Assembly (NCBI GenBank): GCA_030144725.1 | Contig: JASKMD010000155.1 | Location: forward strand, 456,001-520,000 | Length of the DNA: 64,000 nt | Origin: Haematococcus lacustris | Lineage: Eukaryota; Chlorophyta; Chlorophyceae; Chlamydomonadales; Haematococcaceae | Direction of reading: 5' to 3' | Part shown: positions 48,130 to 58,740 of the stretch, piece by piece | Position numbering within the stretch: the stretch's first letter is position 1 | Layout of the letters: each line of letters begins with the position of its first letter | Made by a program: the position numbers and the translations under genes | The notes under the pieces: model-generated | Databases searched by the model: none | What the model was told of the DNA's origin: nothing | What the model saw: only the letters and a program-made list of their open reading frames with translations

Positions 48130-50268
48130 ATGGCGCTCTTGCTCGCGGCTTTGTGCGTCTTGTGTACCTGGACAGCAACCACCGCACAGCCCTCCAATGC
48201 AGCCGTCGTCGCTGTAGCTGGACCTGGTCAGTCCGTTGACAAGGTACTTGTCGTGAAGAACGGCGTGACGCAAGTCAACAGCACGACCAGCAGTGGCGAT
48301 GGCAAGACATCCAGCGGCGGGAAGGTACGTGTGTGCTGAAGGAACGGTGGCCTCGGCAGCCTCGGCAGCCTCGGCAGCGCAGCTATACCATCTTGTCTCC
48401 TCTATGCGTGCAACACAGCTGACGACACCTTGGTCGCAAGCGCCAACCTGCGTCACTTACAAAAAGATAAACATTGAGCACGACAGCTATGGCAACCCTT
48501 GGGCCTGGGACACCGCAAGGAACCAGTCATGCGCCGTGCGTAACGACTCCGCTACGCTCCTCACCGACTTTCAGGCTGCAACCCGCTGCAAGTCGTCGCC
48601 AACTGCGTACAATTCGAAGCCAGACACATACGGAAACCTGTGGTATGTAGACAGCTGCTGTGTAGTCCTTTAACCTGGCATGAAGGCTTCATGTATCTCA
48701 TTCGTGCTGCCTTGCTCTGCAGGGGTTGGGAAAACAACTCTTCATGTGCCTTTCGTGATGGCAGTGACCGACCGTTGGCTCTTCGCATTATCCCTGTGCC
48801 AATAAAGATCAACCGCAAGCTACTGCAGACAGCTTCAGCTGTAGCATCTGCTATTGCTTCAGCGTCTTCTGCCTCTACTGGCCCCTCTTCTGCTACAGCC
48901 AAGTCGGTTGCTGCCGCTGACGGCAGCCAGCCAGGCAGCAATGCCAATGCAGTCGCAAACTCCACAGCGGTAGCTACAAATGGCACAGCTGTATCTAACT
49001 CAGCCAGCCTGGCATCTGCAGCTGCCAATTCATCTGCCACTGCTCGGACAAACACAGTTGCCTTGGTGGGTACAAGGTGAAGATAGCAGGTTGCGTACAT
49101 GTCAGCTGTGCTCTTGCCCTGTGTTTGTCGTCACTTCCTGGTAAAGGTATCATGCATTTCTACGATGCTTCTGAACAATGAAACACATGAGTTGCCATGT
49201 TGGTTGATGGCCCATGTATGCAGGCAACACAGGGTGGTGTGGCCAATGCAACTATGGGGACCATTGCGCGGTCTAATTCTGGCAGCAATGTCACTGTTGA
49301 CAAGTTGACCTTTGCAACAGACGGCAATTCGACCTCCTACTCCACTAGGAGTGATTTGCCATTGTACACGCCTGGTCAAGACCTGTCTTTCAGTCGTGCA
49401 CCGGCCTGCTCCAGCTTTCCAACCTCAGCTACATCACAGGCTGGCAGCAATGGATTGTTGTGGTGAGCCCTCGACATGCATGCGTCAAGCTCACATGCAC
49501 GCATTGCACCCTGCAGCAGCTTATGCACGCATGGTCTGCCTACTGTGCTGCAGGGGTTTTGAGAATGGATCTTCGTGTGCGTACAAAGCAGCCAATGGCG
49601 CAGCGATCTTCTATCAAGGCTACGTGCAATCAGGAGCATACTCTAGCCCCTCTTCAGCTTGGATGGCATCGAGCTCCACTGCGAGTGCAAGCAGTGCTGT
49701 TGTCACATCGTGGGAGACAGCACCTGCATGCCGACAGGCAGTCACGGACTTCAACTACCAGCCAGACTCTGCAGGTAGGTCTGTACACTAGCCAACAATG
49801 CTGTTCCACAGTCACTCGTCGCATCTCTCTTGACCTGGCCACTCACTTTGTCATGAGTGGCCTCTGTCATGCCCTCCAGGTCGCAAATGGGGTTGGGATG
49901 GATCTGTGTCCTGCAAGTACGTTGACGCATCCGGCAACGCACTGATTGCCTATGAGGGTCAAGCCACCTTTGCAACTGGCTCCCAAGATACCGCAACTGT
50001 TGGGTCGAGCCAACCACCCAACAGCTCCCCACCATCCCCCAACCCCCCTTCCCCATCTCCCTCTCCTTCACCCTCGTCCCCTCCATCTCCTTACCCCCCC
50101 TCTCCATCTTCCCCACCCCCTACTCAGTCTCCCTCAGCTTCTGCTGGCAGCGCGACTGCAAGCGCTACAGCCATGAGCAGTGATGCTGGATTTGCTTCCG
50201 CCTCAGCATCTGCCTCGGCATTCGCGTCAGCCTCAGCTTTTGCTCAAGCTATGGCTATGGCTGGTTGA
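48130..50268 (+). CDS. Secreted W-G-W / C-A-F module protein with Pro-rich and Ala/Ser-rich tail
   Basis: Six exons, all phases consistent: 48130-48324, 48419-48642, 48723-49065, 49224-49462, 49554-49774, 49880-50268; predicted 536 residues. Signal peptide MALLLAALCVLCTWTATTAQ. Four modules follow: PWAWDTARNQSCAV, LWGWENNSSCAFRDGSDRPL, LWGFENGSSCAYKAANG and KWGWDGSVSCKYVDASGN, each preceded by a P-x-C or A-C turn and an N-S/Y-x-P-D spacer. Between modules 2 and 3 is a long Ala/Ser/Asn-rich stretch with many N-x-S/T sequons. The C-terminus has an SP/PSPSP run typical of hydroxyproline-rich wall glycoproteins (about 50027-50140), then ASASASAFASASAF. Paralogous to the gene at 41666. An extracellular-matrix role is inferred from composition. 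Confidence 0.85.
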
Positions 50269-50439
50269 TGAGATGTGGGAGGTTGCATGAACATCACAAA
50301 TGGACAAATGCTAGCATGTACTGTTTGCATGAACTTGATGAGCCAAGTACATATCCATGTATCAACCGGAAGTACATACTATAGTGTAACAGAAATGCCA
50401 TCCCCCCCAACGCCATGATTGAAGTCAAGTGGCGTCGAA

Positions 50440-50890
50440 ACATACCTTGCCATGCACCTTGTAATGGCTTGCTGCTGTTGGGCCTCTTCTATGCTGTAGG
50501 CCTGTAGCACGGCAGTGACATTCCACATTAGCTGCTTCCTCCTTGAGTGTAGCGACGGGCTTAGGTCAAGCCATTGTCATAGGAAGTGGCAAGTACGCCA
50601 TCCTCATACCACACCCCCAGGGCTGCCCTGACTGCCAGGATGGCGCAGGGGTCCAACGCTGTGCCCATGTGGGTGGCTGGGTTAACCCAAATGGCCACTG
50701 GTCAGCCAGGCCCCAATCTATGTCAGCTGGTGTACGTGCTGCTGCTGCTGGCAGAAGGGCTTGCTGCTCGGCTACTGCTGCCAGAGAGGCCTGAGGGGCC
50801 TGCATGGGATGGGTGAGGGGGCATGTGGCATGCACATACACACTCACTGACCCCTTCAGTCAGGGTTTGTCTATTGAACAAAACCCAAGC
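50440..50890 (-). mobile_element. Fanzor-like element copy J, inverted 5' part
   Basis: On the minus strand: FNRQTLTEGVSECV (about 50880), the Ser-rich linker, DIDWGLADQWPFGL (about 50730-50690), GCGMRMAYLP, then a shortened middle and WNVTAVLQAY with EEAQQQQA (about 50540-50470), which aligns with the RuvC-II side of copies F and L. Frameshifted. Confidence 0.65.
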
Positions 50891-51259
50891 AGAAGCGCGG
50901 CCCGACAAAGAAATCGATAGGTGCGTGTCCCTAGCCGACTGTCTCGTGAGGTCCGCATTGTGTAATCACCCGTCGCTCCTGTTGGTGCCATGGCAGCTTT
51001 TTGTTCGCCTCAAGGCAAGCAACGACAGCATCGGAGGGAGGGAGGGAAAACTCAACGTCGCCAATTACGGGGCCGCCCCCGCCTTGTGTGTCCCCGCATT
51101 GTGTGTTCCCTATCCTCAATCGATACCTGACGGTGCTGATAATGCTTGGCGGCAGGTCATCATGGTGGCGCAGTGCTCCGGGACTGCAAACGTAGAGGAA
51201 GATCATAGCTGACCTCCAGTGATTGCTTCCCTTTTTGTTTCGCGGATCTTTCTGACCTG
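50891..51259. other. Spacer between inverted and sense Fanzor-like pieces
   Basis: No gene was recognised. Contains duplicated TTGTGTGTYCCC near 51085-51105. Confidence 0.35.
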
Positions 51260-51965
51260 CCTGGTGGGCTACCCCACCCAGTGCTTCCACAGCGCCCCTA
51301 TTCCTCCAGCCGTGCAGCCCCCCCAATCCCAGGATGCACCCTCCCTACCCCCACTCCCCCCGCATGCCACTGCCAAGCCAGCCAGCATGGATTGTGAGTG
51401 TGGTCCTGAGGCAAGTTCTGATCGTGACCAGCCAGTGCGGGGTGTGATGTAGAGCCCGGTAGTGGCACCACGCCAGCCCCCACAGGTCACATGCAGCAGC
51501 CAGGCAGCCACACCGCCATCAGCCTCAGACCCAGGGCCAAGCACTCCCTCGCCAGCCAAGCGCACCAAGGCTGAGCAGGCAGCTGGGACCAGCCAGCCCA
51601 CCAAGGGCAAAGGCAAGGGCAAGGCTGCCAAAGCCAAGTCAGCACCACAGCCAGGAGGTAGCTGGACAGGGACTGCAACGCAGCGCTGAACATGCAGCGC
51701 ATTGGGGAGAGCAGACGGCGCCCACTGGAGCTGTGTTGGTGGCCACAGCAGGCAGCTCTGCCAGCCAAGGGCAACGAGTATCCAGGCCTGGGTTACAAAC
51801 GGCCGCGCGACCGCCCACCCAAGGCCCAGCAACAGCAGCACAGTAGTGTGTGCCCCCTTCTCGAGCTGTCATCGGCTCACACTCTGTGCATGCAAGTCAT
51901 ATCCGTCATGCCAGATCTAGACTATTGGCGTCAGGGGTCGGGGAACAGTGTCGGTGGTAGGCACT
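51260..51965 (+). mobile_element. Fanzor-like element copy K, sense 3' part
   Basis: Pro-rich segment (51290-51400, shared with copy H), RDQPVRGVM, the Lys/Gly-rich linker ([10 protein letters not shown]...[10 protein letters not shown], about 51558-51640), a frameshift, [16 protein letters not shown] (about 51663-51710), the C-terminus [20 protein letters not shown], and about 110 bases of tail that is diverged after GGTGGTAGGCAC. Confidence 0.72.
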
Positions 51966-51999
51966 TATGCATCCAGGGCTGTGACAAGACGTCGTCTGC

Positions 52000-52042
52000 A
52001 GACGAAAAGACGACGTCTTTCGTCTACGTCGTCTTTTCGTCT
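52000..52042. repeat. Perfect 17-bp inverted repeat with 9-nt loop
   Basis: AGACGAAAAGACGACGT (52000-52016), spacer CTTTCGTCT, then the exact reverse complement at 52026-52042. The surrounding 51985-52095 is rich in further GTCTTTCGTC copies. Confidence 0.95.
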
Positions 52043-52119
52043 CAACCACCCGTCTTTCGTCTGTCAATCTGTCTTTCTGTCTTTCGTCTGTCGATGTGTG
52101 ACTGGTACCCGCCCCTGTG

Positions 52120-54479
52120 TCAGGAGTCCCCAACATGGGGTTGGTAATCTTCATGCAAGTACTCGCTACGAAGTGCACCGATTTCGGTAGCGTTTGTTGC
52201 ATTGGCACCTGCGAATAACTCCGCATCTACTGGCAAGCGGCGCGTTAATCCTTGCATCAGAGTCCATGCCGGCGCAAGCGAGCACGGACACACCTCAGCT
52301 GCTCACAACCGATTGTTCTAGTGGTGAGTAATGGCACCAATGAGCGAACTCCGCCTGGCATCCAGCCGGAAGTACAATCACAGCACAGCCCGCCAGGCTC
52401 GCTCCGCGAGCCTTTTGTTGGTGCAGGCGGTGTTGGAGGGCCATCGTGGGGCTAGTAATGACTCGACATTGCAGCGAGGTGCGAATGGATATAGGTTTCT
52501 CTAGCCAGCCACACAGAAAAAGGGACCCCCTTGCGCAAATCGGCATGTTGTGAGCTGACCACTCTGAGTTATTAGAATTTCGAGTCATTACTCTGTTCGT
52601 AACTCTACGACACAGCTGCTGGAATAGAAAGCACGGCAATCCATCAACCAGGCCCGCCTCCTCACCCTTTGGCGTGACCCGACTCTGCCTTGCAGAATTG
52701 ACTAGCCTACTCCGACCGCCTGGACCTCGCACCCCCTTGCAGCCCCACCACCCCCTTGCAGCCCCACCACCCCCACCACCTCCCAGGCCCCGCAGAAGCC
52801 TCCCACCCCCTCCCGCCCCCGCACTGCCCCCGCACTGTGGTTAGCCATGCAGAGATGATGCAGCAACAACAGGAAGACCAGCAGCAGCAGCAGGGAGTGG
52901 AGGGCCAGCAACAGAAGAGGACACGGCAGCGGCTGCCAATGTGTGACCCTCGTGTGTGGGACGCGCATGGCACATGGGAGAAGCATGAAAAGCAGATCTG
53001 TGCCATGGCCGACATGCAAGAGCTGAGTGAGCAGGACCAGCAACAACTTCAATCGCATCTGGAGGTGTACTACCTTGCGTGCCCAATATCCAATGCCCCT
53101 GTGGAGTCCCTGCTGCAGCTACTCAAGCATGGGACGGGCATGTTCATGGAGCTACCAGCTCTGCTTGAGCTCATGTCCATGCGTACCCACATCGATGCCA
53201 TTGGCGGCGTGGACGTGCCTGACTTTGCACAGCGGCTGCCAGAGCTACGCAAGGAAGTGCGGCGTGAGGAGGCAGCAGCAGCTATGGCCCGACGGATAGC
53301 AAAGGCGGAGATGAAAGCAGCAGCAGCAACTCATAGAGTGGGACAGGTGGTGGTTGATGTGGGGGACCATGAGGGGCAGCATAGACTGTCAGCAGCATAT
53401 GCTCTGACCTATGATGGGCGCGATTACAGCCACACCACTGTCGAAGAGGCTGAGAAGCTATCTGTTAGGGAGTTGCAAGCTTACCTTCGCTTCCACCAGC
53501 AGGAGCTTATGAAGGGGTGGCTGAAGCCCAAGCTGAAGGGTCTTGTCATGGCCCATATCTGCAACACAGTAGCCGCCCTGCATGGCGATGAGCTGGGGGT
53601 AGCAGCAGGTGCCGGTGCTGGTGCCGCCCCTGACCTGCCCCCCCCTCCTGCTGCACCCCCCTGGCAGCAGCAGGCAGCAGGTGTTGGTGCCGCACCTGAC
53701 CTGCCCCCCACTCCTGCTGCACCCCCCTGGCAGCAGCAGGCAGCTGGTGCTGGTGCCGCCCCTGACCTGCTACCACCTCCTGCTGCACCCCCTGGGCAGG
53801 AGCTGGCGGCTGGTGCTGGTGCTGCCCCTGGGCTGCCCCCCCCTCCTGCTGCACCCCCCTGGCAGCAGCAGGCAGCAGGTGCTGGTGCTGCCCCTGGGCT
53901 GCCCACCCCTCCAGCTGAGCAGCAGGGGGTCAGGGCGGAGCTGGACACCAGCTCGACACGCAAGCGGAGGGCGGGCGGGAGGGACCGGACCCAACAAGTC
54001 GAGCAAGGTAACGTAGCAATGGCCTACACACCTTGTGTGGCCTTACAGAGTGGCCAGGTAGTAGGTACTACTCACGAAGCGGTCAAGCAATGCACCAGCG
54101 TTGTATACTTCCGAGCATGGGTGGAGGGGCGTCGTTACATCGGTTTTGCGTGCCATGTGCATTGTTTTGACTGCGGCGACTGTCCCTGACTGTTTGCAGA
54201 GGCTACTGGGCCACGTCGGTCGCGGCGGTCGGTCGCGGCGAGGCTCGCATGAGCAAAACTGGCATGAATTTGAATGTCAAGATTCGAGCCGCCATAGCAC
54301 TCAGCACAGTGCACAGTATTTAATGTTACAAGCTGCACCGCATAGCTGACAGAGTCCTCTATCCAGGGATGTGCGAAACCTAAATAGAAACCACGTGGCT
54401 GAGACGCGGCGTCGTTTTGATTACCAGGGGTCGGTTTCCTATCATTTCCAGCCATTTTTTGAATGTTGGGGACACCTGA
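52120..54479 (+). mobile_element. TIR DNA transposon with 7-bp TSD, 2.36-kb copy
   Basis: Ends TCAGGAGTCCCCAACAT (left) and the inverse of TCAGGTGTCCCCAACAT (right). The 7-mer CCCTGTG lies at 52113-52119 and 54480-54486. About 500 bp of left and 320 bp of right subterminal sequence match, inverted, the copy at 10950-12646. It carries one long reading frame (52855-54189). No DDE transposase was recognised, so the superfamily is open. 7-bp TSDs are uncommon. Confidence 0.85.
52855..54189 (+). CDS. Unrecognised TIR-transposon protein with SAP-like motif and tandem Pro/Ala repeats
   Basis: The frame is open from 52756, but the first ATG is at 52855 (444 residues). It has a Gln-rich start; a basic KRTRQRLPMCDPRVWDAHG segment; a Leu-rich helical domain (LSEQDQQQLQSHLEVYYLAC, then LLQLLKHG); an Arg/Ala helix; and a SAP-like helix-turn-helix LSVREL QAYLRFHQQELMKG (a DNA-binding guess, shown with a break). 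Five tandem units of about 22 residues follow, each starting PWQQQAAG or similar and ending PPPPAAP. The tail includes KRRAGGRDR and ends at TGA near 54189. The repeats also survive as fragments near 11500 and 12750. It lies wholly inside the TIR element and may be an accessory protein. Confidence 0.65.
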   Translation: MMQQQQEDQQQQQGVEGQQQKRTRQRLPMCDPRVWDAHGTWEKHEKQICAMADMQELSEQDQQQLQSHLEVYYLACPISNAPVESLLQLLKHGTGMFMELPALLELMSMRTHIDAIGGVDVPDFAQRLPELRKEVRREEAAAAMARRIAKAEMKAAAATHRVGQVVVDVGDHEGQHRLSAAYALTYDGRDYSHTTVEEAEKLSVRELQAYLRFHQQELMKGWLKPKLKGLVMAHICNTVAALHGDELGVAAGAGAGAAPDLPPPPAAPPWQQQAAGVGAAPDLPPTPAAPPWQQQAAGAGAAPDLLPPPAAPPGQELAAGAGAAPGLPPPPAAPPWQQQAAGAGAAPGLPTPPAEQQGVRAELDTSSTRKRRAGGRDRTQQVEQGNVAMAYTPCVALQSGQVVGTTHEAVKQCTSVVYFRAWVEGRRYIGFACHVHCFDCGDCP

Positions 54480-55482
54480 CCCTGTGACCGCTTGCGGCCC
54501 GTGGCTCTGAGCGTTGTGCAAGCAATGCGATGGAGCCGCCAGGCTCATCAAATGCGCGTAGGCGGATGCAGTCGACGATGCAGCAGCCTTCGATGCCCAC
54601 TGCCGCACAAGTGCAACAAATTTCGGGTGGAATGCGCCCATTGTCCTTGGGCTCTGCATCGAGCTTTAAGAGACCTTTCTTTTACAGTAAGTTCGGCCCC
54701 ATAGTCGACGGCAGACTCTGCATTAAATACATTTCAGGCCCCCCCAAAAAATGAAATCGTTGCTTCTCACTTTGGCACACCGTCTCATCTTGCCCAGCAG
54801 CGCCAGCAGCCACGTGAAAGCACTGCGCCCTACCTTGCCCGTGGGTGGGCTGCGCCCTACTTTCCCCGTGAAAGCACTGCGCCCTACTTTATTCGGCGTT
54901 AGGAATATATGGGTAGTCAAGGCCGCAACAGGTTCAGTATCCCGCAGTAGCTTACATGACGTGCGCACTACCACAATCCTCTCATAGTCGGAAACAGCCA
55001 TGGGCATTGGCAACGTATACAGGCTAGAACACAGCCCTTCTGCGAACACGACCTACGCCACACACCCACCAGTCGAATCCAGCTTTGGCGCACTACCCAC
55101 CCATCAATCGAAAGGCCAAGAAAACTGCTGTTAAATGAAATACAGATGTCTGCCAAGCCACCTCCTCTCACCGGCCATGGGCAGCTCATTGACCACCATC
55201 CTGGCAACATGGCGATCATGTAGGCCAGGAACAAAATTGACATGTGCGACAGCACCACCACATCACAGTGGCATCCCCACCACATCACAACTGGCATGGC
55301 TCCAAAGTGACAGGCTCAGCGCCAGATGGCTAAGCGTGTCTAATTGCAGCTACTCAACTCAGTTGGCATCGCATGACATTACAAGCTTGCTGCCACTTGG
55401 CAACTCCTGGCACAATGGCATCCAAGACCAGACTGGCTACAAGACAGTCTTGGATGTACTCCCAAACTCAGGTGTGCTGCTC
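54480..55482. other. Interval between the transposon and NAR1
   Basis: A possible plus-strand first exon at 54530-54677 (MEPPGSSNARRR ... PLSLGSASSFKRPFFY) ends at a good GTAAGT donor. No downstream exon was found, so I leave it unassigned. 54808-54895 is a minisatellite of three to four CCCGTGAAAGCACTGCGCC-type units. Confidence 0.35.
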
Positions 55483-57381
55483 TCAACTTGCAGCAGCAGC
55501 GGCAGCGGCCTTAGGCTGGCCCAGGCGACCGTATAGAAAGGAGAATGCTGTACCCACAAACAAGAAGCCCCCCAGGGTGTTGCCCAGCGTCACTGGCAGC
55601 AGATTGTTCAGCATGAACTCAGAGAAGGTGACCTTGGCACCCAGCACCATGCCCTGCAGCAGGCAGAGTAACAGCACCCGAGTGCAGGGCAGCGACCAGC
55701 TACCACACACTCAGCTCAGCTACCACACACTCAGCACACCCACCCCACCCTGCCACACCCAAACCCCTGGGCCCAGCCCACCCTCCTTAGGCACATGCTA
55801 ATATTGGTGGACGCGCTGAGCACTCACCATGGGGATGAAGAACATGTTTGCGACTGAATGCTCCTGCATGCAGCATACACATGCGGTAGTGAATGACTAC
55901 TCTATCCTAGTTGAGCCACATGCTGTGATTACTGCGCCTCCTTAGCGCACAGCTGCAACCTCCAGGTGTGACTCACCAAGCCAATGGCAACGAATGTCGC
56001 AATGGGAGCCCACAAGCCCATCATCTTGCCAGGCAGTGTAGTAGCAGACGCCGCGTGCCATACCGCCATGCACACCAGCCAGTTGCACAGGGTGGAGCGC
56101 ACCAGCACCTGCACACCGATGCCACCGACCCTAACATCAACAACCTGGATGTGCGCCCAGCAGTTGCTAACTCTACAGCTGCACAGCCAGTCTTGCTTCT
56201 GGCCTGGCTAATCACTCTTCCCACTTTCCCCCTCACTGTGGCAAGCGGGAGTGAGGCCTTCATGGTGGCCACGTTGACCGGCACCACATTGCCCGCCAGC
56301 ACTCCTGTGGCAGCCACAGCCGCTACCATGGCCAGCGAGCCCACATAGTTGCCAGCATAGCTCCAGAACCAATTTGTCAACATACCACCCAGACTGGCCT
56401 GCAGCAGCAACCGTGTCATGCGCTTCATGGGTAGTTATGAACTGAGCATGAGAACAACCATGCTCCTGCTTACAGCAATGCTTGGGCAGCCAAGCAGGCG
56501 TTTGCAGTGTGTTTCCTGTAGCTGGACGCTGTGATGGCCTGCCTACCTTGCCCTCATACATAGCCATGGGAATGACTGCCGTGTTGCCGGTGTAGAGCTC
56601 ACTGCCACTCATAGTGACCATCAGCAGGCCCACCGGGAAGATAAGGCCACTGATCAGCTTAACAACACCAACAGGCAGACCTGTCATACACAGCAGGCAC
56701 AACACAAGTTGAAAACTCAAGCAGAAGTGCCAAGGATGGGAGCAGCGCTGCAGCGTAGGAATACATCATGTTATTCTTACCAACCTAACAACCAAGTGGC
56801 AAGTGGCTTCAATACATGGCATTCATGCATCTCAGATAGCTTCCCGTCATATACTCACTCTGCATGTTACCAGCAACTGCGCACATGAGGAAGCCACCAA
56901 ATGCGATGTAGCAGCCTGCCAGGATGCCAGACACAAATAGCTTCGCGGGTGACATCTCTGACTTCTTGGCACCGAGCTGCACACGAGCAAAGACATGTCG
57001 GCTCGATACAACCCTAGCGAGCTCTGACTCAGGCTGAACCTACCTTAGCAAGATTCGCGTAGTTCTCAACAGGCGTATACAGCTGGGGCTGCACTTCGGG
57101 AGTGGTGACATTCACGGTGATTGGTCGCTGCTCCGTTTGCAAGGCAGGGCCACCTACTCGTTGCAGACGGAAAGGCACTACCTCGTCGCACGATCTCAGG
57201 CCCGCTGAACGCTTGGGACTCTCTTACCATTCAGAGATTCGACCTGCAGATAAGTGGCTGTGGCCCCTACAGCAGTGCGGGACGGCAGTCCGTTCTGGCT
57301 TTGCGCCCTAACGCGCAGCAGTGTCGGCCGTGAACGCGCAGGCAGTTGCATGCCTCCAGTGTGGCGCCCCATCATTGCCAT
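55483..57381 (-). CDS. NAR1: Formate/nitrite transporter, NAR1-type
   Basis: Formate/nitrite-family pentameric channel. In green algae NAR1 proteins move nitrite or bicarbonate across plastid or plasma membranes. Eight exons, all phases consistent: 57381-57244, 57127-57044, 56976-56859, 56680-56547, 56398-56237, 56108-55977, 55863-55828, 55653-55483; predicted 324 residues. Exon 1 is an Arg/Ser/Thr-rich transit-like leader, so a plastid location is likely. Family signatures: TPVENYANLAK, GILAGCYIAFGGFL, SGSELYTGNTAVIPMA, LTNWFWSYAGNYVGSL, LCNWLVCMAVW, GLWAPIATFVAIGLEHSVAN MFFIPM (shown with a break) and NLLPVTLGNTLGGFLFVG. Six membrane helices fit the family. It ends with an Ala tract. Exon 7 is only 36 nt. 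Which NAR1 subtype this is cannot be told. Confidence 0.94.
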
Positions 57382-57589
57382 TCGCGAGTCTTTATACGCA
57401 AATGTAGTCGTGTGGGCACGACAGAGATACTAAAAGTTGCGGAGAAGGGTGAGAAAATGTCTACCACAAAAACGTCTACCCAAACTCTACTACGGCTGAC
57501 ATGGCTGAAATGGCGTCATACACATGGGCTTGCGACACATCTAGGGCGACGCAACATGAACAGCCCACGCAAGGACTGCATGAACGACT
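57382..57589. promoter_or_regulatory. Upstream region of NAR1
   Basis: Immediately 5' of the NAR1 ATG on the minus strand. No gene was recognised. Presumed promoter; no nitrate-responsive motif was identified. Confidence 0.35.
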
Positions 57590-58740
57590 ATGCGGCAGGT
57601 GATGCCCCGGCTCAGAGGCCTTGTTCATCCAGTCCAATAGCTGTTGCATCTCCCTCCGTGGCACCCCAATGGTCTGTGACAGCTCATGCAGTTGCAGTAC
57701 AGCGTCACCCAACGGCATGGTGCTGTGTGGGGAGACAGGAGTGTGGAAGTTGGCACTGGATTGCATCACAACCAGCTGGTATGGAGGCCCACACACCGGC
57801 CTGGGGGAGTACATCACATATCTTCCCTGCAATTAGGGGCTGTGTTCTCAAAAATACGGATCTGTTGTCCGGCCAAATCCCCATTTGCCTGCCACCATCC
57901 CAATACAAAGGTGGGGCGACAGACGTTTGCATAAAACACATGCTCTTAATGTGAGAAGCAGCTTGGACAGTGCATAGAGCACACACTACTGTGCTTCAGG
58001 CTGCTGGGCCTGGGTCTTAATTGCTCGGTCTCGCAGCTTGTTGAAGCCCAAGCCAGGGTACTCCTTGCCTAGGGCCGATGCTGCCAGCACAGGTTCACTG
58101 GGCGCCATGTGGCCTCCCCTGACCAGTGAAGGTTGAGGGCTGAGGTGCAGTCCCTGTCCACCCATATGCCAAGGTCCCTAAGGGTGTCCAGGTTCACCCA
58201 GGGGCACCACATGAGGCCCGGCACTGGCACCTCAAACCGCTGGCTCCAGGCTGCCCGCAACAAGGGGTCCTCAAGCTAACCTACTAGGGGCTTCCAGCCT
58301 GCAGGCCTCGTGGGCTTGATGCAGTTCAACTGCCTCTCACAGGGCTGGGGCTTCTTCACAGATGGGTTGGCCCAGATGGGTGCGGAACTCATCCATTGTC
58401 ACCACCTAGCCACTCAGCTTGTGTGTAGGCTTGCTGCTGTTGGGCCTCTCTACCACCTTGTGGCAAGCCTGCAGCGCAGCATTGGCACTCCAGCCACCCT
58501 ATTTGCCAATGCTGGCATTGCCAAGGAACACCACCAGCTGCTTGCGTGCCCCCCACTGCCGCTGGGAAACGTCAGGTGCCTCCTGCTCCAACTGCATGGC
58601 ACACAAGACACACCATGCGCACGGCGGTTACATGGTCACTTTGGGGGCATTCATCAGCCTCTGGCCCTGCCCCTCTCCCCATGCCACTGGCACACCCATC
58701 ATCCTGAAGGAGCGCTACAAAATCCTCTCCTGTGCGGCAG
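57590..58740 (-). mobile_element. Fanzor-like element copy L, divergent short-linker subfamily
   Basis: Minus-strand remnant in order: a block near the W-A-E-Q-R end (ERYKILLQ-like, about 58725), an intron-like stretch ending CCATGCAG, RuvC-II-like KQLVVFLGNASIGK (about 58545-58505), ACHKVVERPNSSKPTHKL, MDEFRTH (about 58405-58385), CIKPTRPAGWKPL, LLRAAWSQRFEVPVPGLMWC (about 58262-58205) and WVDRDCTSALNLHWSG (about 58165-58118), then a C-terminus of the KEYPGLGF/KLRDRAI type near 58045. Sequence at 57785-57900 is shared with 39490-39600. 57595-57735 holds an extra frame (LHELSQTIGVPRREMQQLLD) of unknown origin. Confidence 0.6.
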
